This document shows, piece by piece, positions 46,069 through 50,617 of a stretch of DNA of 50,617 nucleotides (positions within the stretch are counted from its first letter, which is position 1; each line of letters opens with the position of its first letter). Origin of the DNA: Candidatus Woesearchaeota archaeon (GTDB lineage: Archaea; Nanobdellota; Nanobdellia; Woesearchaeales; WJKR01); NCBI GenBank assembly GCA_016927245.1, contig JAFGNA010000021.1, forward strand, positions 1 through 50,617, written 5' to 3'. Both the position numbers and the translations under genes were made by a program. The notes beneath the pieces are model-generated. The model saw only the letters and a program-made list of their open reading frames with translations. It had not been told where the DNA came from and made no database searches.

Positions 46069-47217
46069 TCACTTATGGACGAGGGAGGTGAGCTTCCTGA
46101 TCTCCTCCCTGAGCGAGCTGCGGTGCGACTCCACCTTCTTGTACTCTGCCTCCAGCTCCGCGACGTGCTTCTTCACCGTCGCGTTCTTGCTGATAGCATT
46201 GAACGCCCGCGCCTTCTTCATGAGGCCTTCGTACTCCTGCTTGAGCTGCGACTTCTTCTTCTCGATGCTCCCCAAGAGCTTCTCCGCCTGCGCTTTCTTA
46301 TCGAAGAACTTCTTGAGGTCCTTGTACACCGCCTTCTTCTGCCCCTTGTACGAGTCGAGATCAGCCTTCTTCTGCTTGAGCTGCTCCAAGATCTTCTCCT
46401 GCAGGTTGAAAATCTTATTGCTGTGCTCCTCGCTCAGCTTGATCAACGGCAGGATGGCCTGGTGCTTCTTGTTCTTCATGCGGTGCTCGATCTGGTCGAC
46501 GTAGGACTCGAGCTTGGCGAGGTTATTATCAGACACCTCGATGTCCTTCTGCTCCTTCTTGATGGTGTCCCTCAGATCGTCGATGAACTCGTTCATGTCC
46601 TTGATACGCTGCAACAAGAGGGCCTCCTGGCCCTCCAAGTCCTTGATGACATGCTTGTCCTTCTTCACCCTGAGTCGTTCCTGCTCGACCTGGGCCATCA
46701 TCTCCCGGTAGCGACGCTCCTCCGCCTTGATGCCCTGATGAGACTCCTCCATCAACTTCCCGTACTCCGACTTCTGCTTCTCGATGTCCTTGTCGATGTT
46801 GTTCTTCAAGTTCTCATAGTACTCGAGCTCCTTGAAATCCTTCTTGACGGCCTCTATCTCGCCGCCGATGCTCTTCTTGAGGTCGGCGAACTCCTCCTTC
46901 ATCTTCTCGAAGCCGATCGTGTCCTTCTCAAGGCTCTGCAGCGTGGTCTCGACCTTGCGCACGAACGACTCCTTCTTGCTCGTGTACTCCTTGGTCTTCT
47001 TCTCAACCTCTGACTTGCTCAGCTTCCGCTCCACCAACCAGACCTTTGAGAGGGTGTACTCCACGCTGATGAGGCCGTCCTCCTCAAGGAAATCAGCCCA
47101 TTCCTGGACCAAGACCTTGCTGACACCGAGCTGCTTGGCAGCTTCATCGAGGGAGACCCGCTTCTTCTGCTCGATGAGGGAGACGAGCTTGTCCACACCA
47201 GTCTCGATGTCTCTCAT
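46069..47217 (-). CDS. Winged-helix + long coiled-coil protein
   Basis: N-terminal SLDEAAKQLGVSKVLVQEWADFLEEDGLISVEYTLSKVWL wHTH, then Lys/Glu-rich coiled coil. Confidence 0.75.
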   Translation of the reverse strand: MRDIETGVDKLVSLIEQKKRVSLDEAAKQLGVSKVLVQEWADFLEEDGLISVEYTLSKVWLVERKLSKSEVEKKTKEYTSKKESFVRKVETTLQSLEKDTIGFEKMKEEFADLKKSIGGEIEAVKKDFKELEYYENLKNNIDKDIEKQKSEYGKLMEESHQGIKAEERRYREMMAQVEQERLRVKKDKHVIKDLEGQEALLLQRIKDMNEFIDDLRDTIKKEQKDIEVSDNNLAKLESYVDQIEHRMKNKKHQAILPLIKLSEEHSNKIFNLQEKILEQLKQKKADLDSYKGQKKAVYKDLKKFFDKKAQAEKLLGSIEKKKSQLKQEYEGLMKKARAFNAISKNATVKKHVAELEAEYKKVESHRSSLREEIRKLTSLVHK

Positions 47218-47241
47218 AAGCCTGGCAAGAGGCTCCAGGGT

Positions 47242-47652
47242 TTAAATATCTTTCGGGCGCTTGACGACGAGAAGGTCGCCCACGCGCACCTCACCAGCAG
47301 CGCCTGCGGGGAGCTCGACAAAGGCGTCAGCGAGCGCTCTGGCCGTGGTGAACGTGAACGGCCTGAGCCTTCGCCGCACATCAACGACGAGGAACCCTTC
47401 CCGGAGACGCTCGCAGAACAAGACATCGATGGGGAAGAACACGAAGAGCATGTGCAGGGAGAGGCGTTCCTTGCGGGCCATGAGGAAGAGGAGCGCCTCG
47501 CCGCGACCGAGCTTCCGGAACATCAGGCCCATCGCTCGTTGCGGCACCGTGGTCGCGCCGAAGAGCCGGACGGCGAGCGCCGTGCCCGTACGGGCACTGA
47601 CGAGCGACAACCACGTCGGGACCCTGAACCTGAGCGCGCGCAACGACACCAT
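47242..47652 (-). CDS. DUF192 family protein
   Basis: RAMGLMFRK, LLFLMARKERLSLHMLFVFFPIDVLFC. Confidence 0.75.
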   Translation of the reverse strand: MVSLRALRFRVPTWLSLVSARTGTALAVRLFGATTVPQRAMGLMFRKLGRGEALLFLMARKERLSLHMLFVFFPIDVLFCERLREGFLVVDVRRRLRPFTFTTARALADAFVELPAGAAGEVRVGDLLVVKRPKDI

Positions 47653-47693
47653 AACAATGCAGGAAGAGGCGCGCTCCTATAAAAAACGCGCGG

Positions 47694-48680
47694 TCACGAG
47701 CAAGGAGAGGAGGATAAGGCGTCGAGCTCGTAATCATCCATGCTCTGGTTGCCCAGCCGGAACCAGTCAGGCACATAGACCATGTTCTGTATCTGGCAGC
47801 GATCACCGGAGCCGTCAGGACTAGCGGAGAAGTACACGTGGTCCACGACGCTCCTGTCAGTCTTGACCACGATGCCCTGGTCTGAGAGCGCGGGAAGGTA
47901 GACGAGGCTCTCGATGCCGTCAGGCGAGGGGGAGAGGTCATTGGTGAACCGTTGGAGGAAGCTCGGAGCCTCGTCGGACTCACGGTAGTATGACCCCTCG
48001 ACGAATTCCTGAAGCACGGCCGTGTCATTGGTCGACTCGTCCACGTAGCCGGTGGGCGGCGAGGTGAAGTTGATGATCGTGTTCGGCACGCGGCCCGCGG
48101 TGTTGACCGTGTACAAGGGGTCTTTGAGGTCATAGATGGGCACCACGGTCATGAACGTCCGGTTGTACGCCCACCACGCGAGGCCGAGGTTGTCCGAGAG
48201 GAGGAACTCGCCGTCGAACGAGATGGAGATGTGCCAGGGGGACACCTGCTCCAAGGTGACGTTGGTGACGTCGATGGCGAGTGAGAGTCCTATCCTGTCC
48301 GCGAGCTCGCCCACTCGTGAGAGGTAATCCTCGAAGCTGGAGTCGTCCAGCACGGCGAGGCTGGTACCATTGATAGTGCCGTTGATGAACGCGTGCCTGA
48401 ACGCCTCTTCCATGGACTCCTGGTCGTGGAAGAAGACGCCTCGCTGGGAGAGGTATTCCTCGAGCCCTATCATCGCCCTGAAGCCTGAGATGAACGCCGC
48501 CCGGTGGAGGTCCTCGTGCAGGTCCTCCGCGAAGTCGTTCATGGTGTGCACGCGGATGGCGACGACCTCCTGTCGGTCGTGATACTTGTACGCGTTGAAC
48601 GTGAAGAAGACGGCGCTGAACAGCACGAGGAAGATGACAGCCATGAAGAGGTAGAGCATGCCACTCCTGTTCGAGGTCAT
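47694..48680 (-). CDS. Pilin/TadE-like single-pass secreted protein of pilus operon
   Basis: MTSNRSGMLYLFMAVIFLVLFSAVFFTFNAYKY; overlaps VWA gene stop by 4 bp. Confidence 0.6.
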   Translation of the reverse strand: MTSNRSGMLYLFMAVIFLVLFSAVFFTFNAYKYHDRQEVVAIRVHTMNDFAEDLHEDLHRAAFISGFRAMIGLEEYLSQRGVFFHDQESMEEAFRHAFINGTINGTSLAVLDDSSFEDYLSRVGELADRIGLSLAIDVTNVTLEQVSPWHISISFDGEFLLSDNLGLAWWAYNRTFMTVVPIYDLKDPLYTVNTAGRVPNTIINFTSPPTGYVDESTNDTAVLQEFVEGSYYRESDEAPSFLQRFTNDLSPSPDGIESLVYLPALSDQGIVVKTDRSVVDHVYFSASPDGSGDRCQIQNMVYVPDWFRLGNQSMDDYELDALSSSPCS

Positions 48681-50617
48681 TGCCACAGTTCCACCTCCAC
48701 GATGGCCGGTCCCCAAAGGTAGGGCACGTCGCTGACGAGCGTGACGATGATCTCGAGGTCCTCAGCGGCGAGGTTGACGAACACCCGGCCGTCACCGTCG
48801 AAGTCGAGCTGGGAGAGCAGGCCGAAGACTGCGATGTCATACGCTTCCTGCTCGTCATAGACGTAGGAGGCGTTGGTGTACCGGCAAGTCCTGGTCCCTG
48901 AGTAAGAGGAGGGAACGCTGAACGTGAGGAAGCTGCCGTCTTCGAACTCCACCGTCCACTCGCAACCATCATCCTTCTCGACCACGGTGGACCTCGTCGT
49001 GGAGGAGTTGATGAAGCCTGTGTAGATGAGGCTGTTGTTGAAAGAGCAATTGGTGGTGTTGGAGCTGTCATCACCGGTGTACACCGAGATGAGGTGCTCC
49101 CCAGGAGTGAGGTGCTCGACAGGGATGTACACGCTGAACGGGTCGCCGAAGGCGGAGTAGTTCTCCCCGTACACTGAGAGGTTGAACACAGTGGTATCGT
49201 CTACCTTGACGAGCGACGTCCAGTGCTCCCCTGAGTAAGAGACCACTTTTGCGTCTGAGACGCGAAGCCCTTGCGGGACGGTGATGTTTGCTTCGCAGGC
49301 GCCGAACTGCGGCGTCTGGAACACGAGCTCTATCTCATTGGGGTGCGGTTGGTGGTACGTGGACGAGTGATTGATGATGATGCACGAGTCGTTGTACAGG
49401 ATTGATTGCTGGACGTCACCGCCGCTAGAGAACACGAGTGATTGCGACCTCCTCGTCGCTTCGAGGATGCTGAGCGCGACGTCCTGGTAGAAGGTGACGA
49501 GCTCGCCGACGTCGTCGCTCTTATAGAACAGGCCGTTGCCGCACGCCGCGATGCGCGAGAGCACCTCCTCATCAGCCTCGTCGCTGAACCCGACCGCGTG
49601 AACGACCACTGCGTAGTCCTCGGCGGCGTCGCACGCCGCTTGGATGGCGTCATCCCCTGGCTCATCAGCCTCGCCGTCATAATCGAGATCATCAGTCCAT
49701 CCCTGTTCGAGGCATTCCCTGTTCGCGACGCCGTCGCTCATCACGAACATGACCTTGTCACGGTCGCTGGAGAGCCCGTACAGCTCGAGGTCCATGCGCG
49801 CCGACTGCGCGGCGTTCGTGAGCTCCACCGCGAGGAGGTTTGTGCCGACGACAAAGCGCTCCTGGTCGATGATGTGCCCCCTGACATCCCAGTACTCGCC
49901 GACGTGGCGACCCTTGTCCTCGAGGATGATCTCGCCGTTGAGGTAGACCAGCGCGTTGTCATCGGCGAGGAGGTTCATCGCGCCCCGCTTGACGTCGTCG
50001 AGGCTAGCGACGGAGAACTCCTTGCGGAAATAGTAGTGGTCCGTGACGTTCCTCGCGACGAGGAGGATGTTGTCGAACAGGAAGTAGCCCCATTCATTCG
50101 AAGCACTCCGCTCGAGCTTGCCGCCCAGCTCGAGGTAGTACGTCCCAGGACCCTCTATCCACGGCGAGAGGTCCTGGCTGAAGAAGCCATCGGGGATGTC
50201 CATGTTAGGGTTGTCCTCGGCGGCTATCTCTGGGTAGGTGTCAGCTCCTTGGTGATCGCCGTCCAGCTCCTGTCCGAGCCAGTGAGCCCCTGAGTAGGGA
50301 GAAGTCCACCGGCCCTTCACCCAGACCTGGTCTGCGTTCTCGAAATAGTTCTGGTAGTCGTCCCAGGCGTAGTCGAAGTACAGCACGGCTGAGCCGTTGC
50401 TGGATATCATGTCGTACTGCTGCTCAGTGATGGTGACCTGGACGCCGTACGCGCCGGACACGTCGCCGCTGCCCGTGCTCGGCGTTTCTATGCGCAACTG
50501 ATTGTTCCACACTCCTGAGAAGGCGACGCTGCCGGCGAAGTCGAACGTGCCCGAAGACCAGTCCCAACCGTCATCGCCGGCGCCGAGGCCGTACGTGTTC
50601 GCCGTGCTGTTCAGCCC
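48677..50617 (-). CDS. Large VWA-domain surface protein (partial, runs off right edge)
   Basis: DKVMFVMSDGVANREC and CDAAEDYAVVVHAVGFSDEADEEVLSRIAACGNGLFYKSDDVGELVTFY; frame remains open to 50617 (GLNSTANTYGLGAGDDGWDW...), so the listed GTG start is unlikely. Confidence 0.8.
   Translation of the reverse strand, partial: GLNSTANTYGLGAGDDGWDWSSGTFDFAGSVAFSGVWNNQLRIETPSTGSGDVSGAYGVQVTITEQQYDMISSNGSAVLYFDYAWDDYQNYFENADQVWVKGRWTSPYSGAHWLGQELDGDHQGADTYPEIAAEDNPNMDIPDGFFSQDLSPWIEGPGTYYLELGGKLERSASNEWGYFLFDNILLVARNVTDHYYFRKEFSVASLDDVKRGAMNLLADDNALVYLNGEIILEDKGRHVGEYWDVRGHIIDQERFVVGTNLLAVELTNAAQSARMDLELYGLSSDRDKVMFVMSDGVANRECLEQGWTDDLDYDGEADEPGDDAIQAACDAAEDYAVVVHAVGFSDEADEEVLSRIAACGNGLFYKSDDVGELVTFYQDVALSILEATRRSQSLVFSSGGDVQQSILYNDSCIIINHSSTYHQPHPNEIELVFQTPQFGACEANITVPQGLRVSDAKVVSYSGEHWTSLVKVDDTTVFNLSVYGENYSAFGDPFSVYIPVEHLTPGEHLISVYTGDDSSNTTNCSFNNSLIYTGFINSSTTRSTVVEKDDGCEWTVEFEDGSFLTFSVPSSYSGTRTCRYTNASYVYDEQEAYDIAVFGLLSQLDFDGDGRVFVNLAAEDLEIIVTLVSDVPYLWGPAIVEVELWQ

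Noticed and set aside
45877-47013. 378-aa Leu-rich plus-strand ORF
   Set aside because: Leu/Val pattern is the antisense of Lys/Glu coiled-coil codons (aag/gag become ctt/ctc), not a real Leu-rich protein.
48677-50512. GTG at 50512 as the true start of the VWA protein
   Set aside because: The frame stays open without stops through the window edge and encodes similar sequence, so the gene is 5'-truncated by the window.

Overview
The window is a gene-dense, high-GC archaeal chromosome segment. The markers are TFB, archaeal L37Ae, RpoP, a prefoldin beta subunit, KEOPS Pcc1, SRP54, Pth2, NucS, archaellin and class III signal-peptide pilins. Several features look DPANN-like, but that placement is inference. 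Most genes are housekeeping: a tpiA end fragment, ileS, class II lysS, gyrB, srp54, an enolase/split-transketolase operon, rpe and rpiB. The accessory content is mainly cell surface. There are about eight type IV pilin/archaellin-like genes. One four-gene operon contains two pilin-like proteins, a small membrane protein and a Cys-rich lipoprotein. A type IV pilus assembly operon near the right edge is headed by a large VWA surface protein that runs off the window. All three tRNA genes I could identify carry insertions that look like introns, at three different positions: Arg-GCG in the D-loop, Thr-CGT at the D-stem/anticodon-stem junction, and Pro-TGG at the canonical 37/38 site with a textbook bulge-helix-bulge. 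The most unusual protein is a 705-aa asparagine-synthetase-type glutamine amidotransferase fused to a Dph6-like diphthine-ammonia ligase. I found no CRISPR array, transposase or integrase. All assignments come from reading the sequence and motifs; no database search was run.
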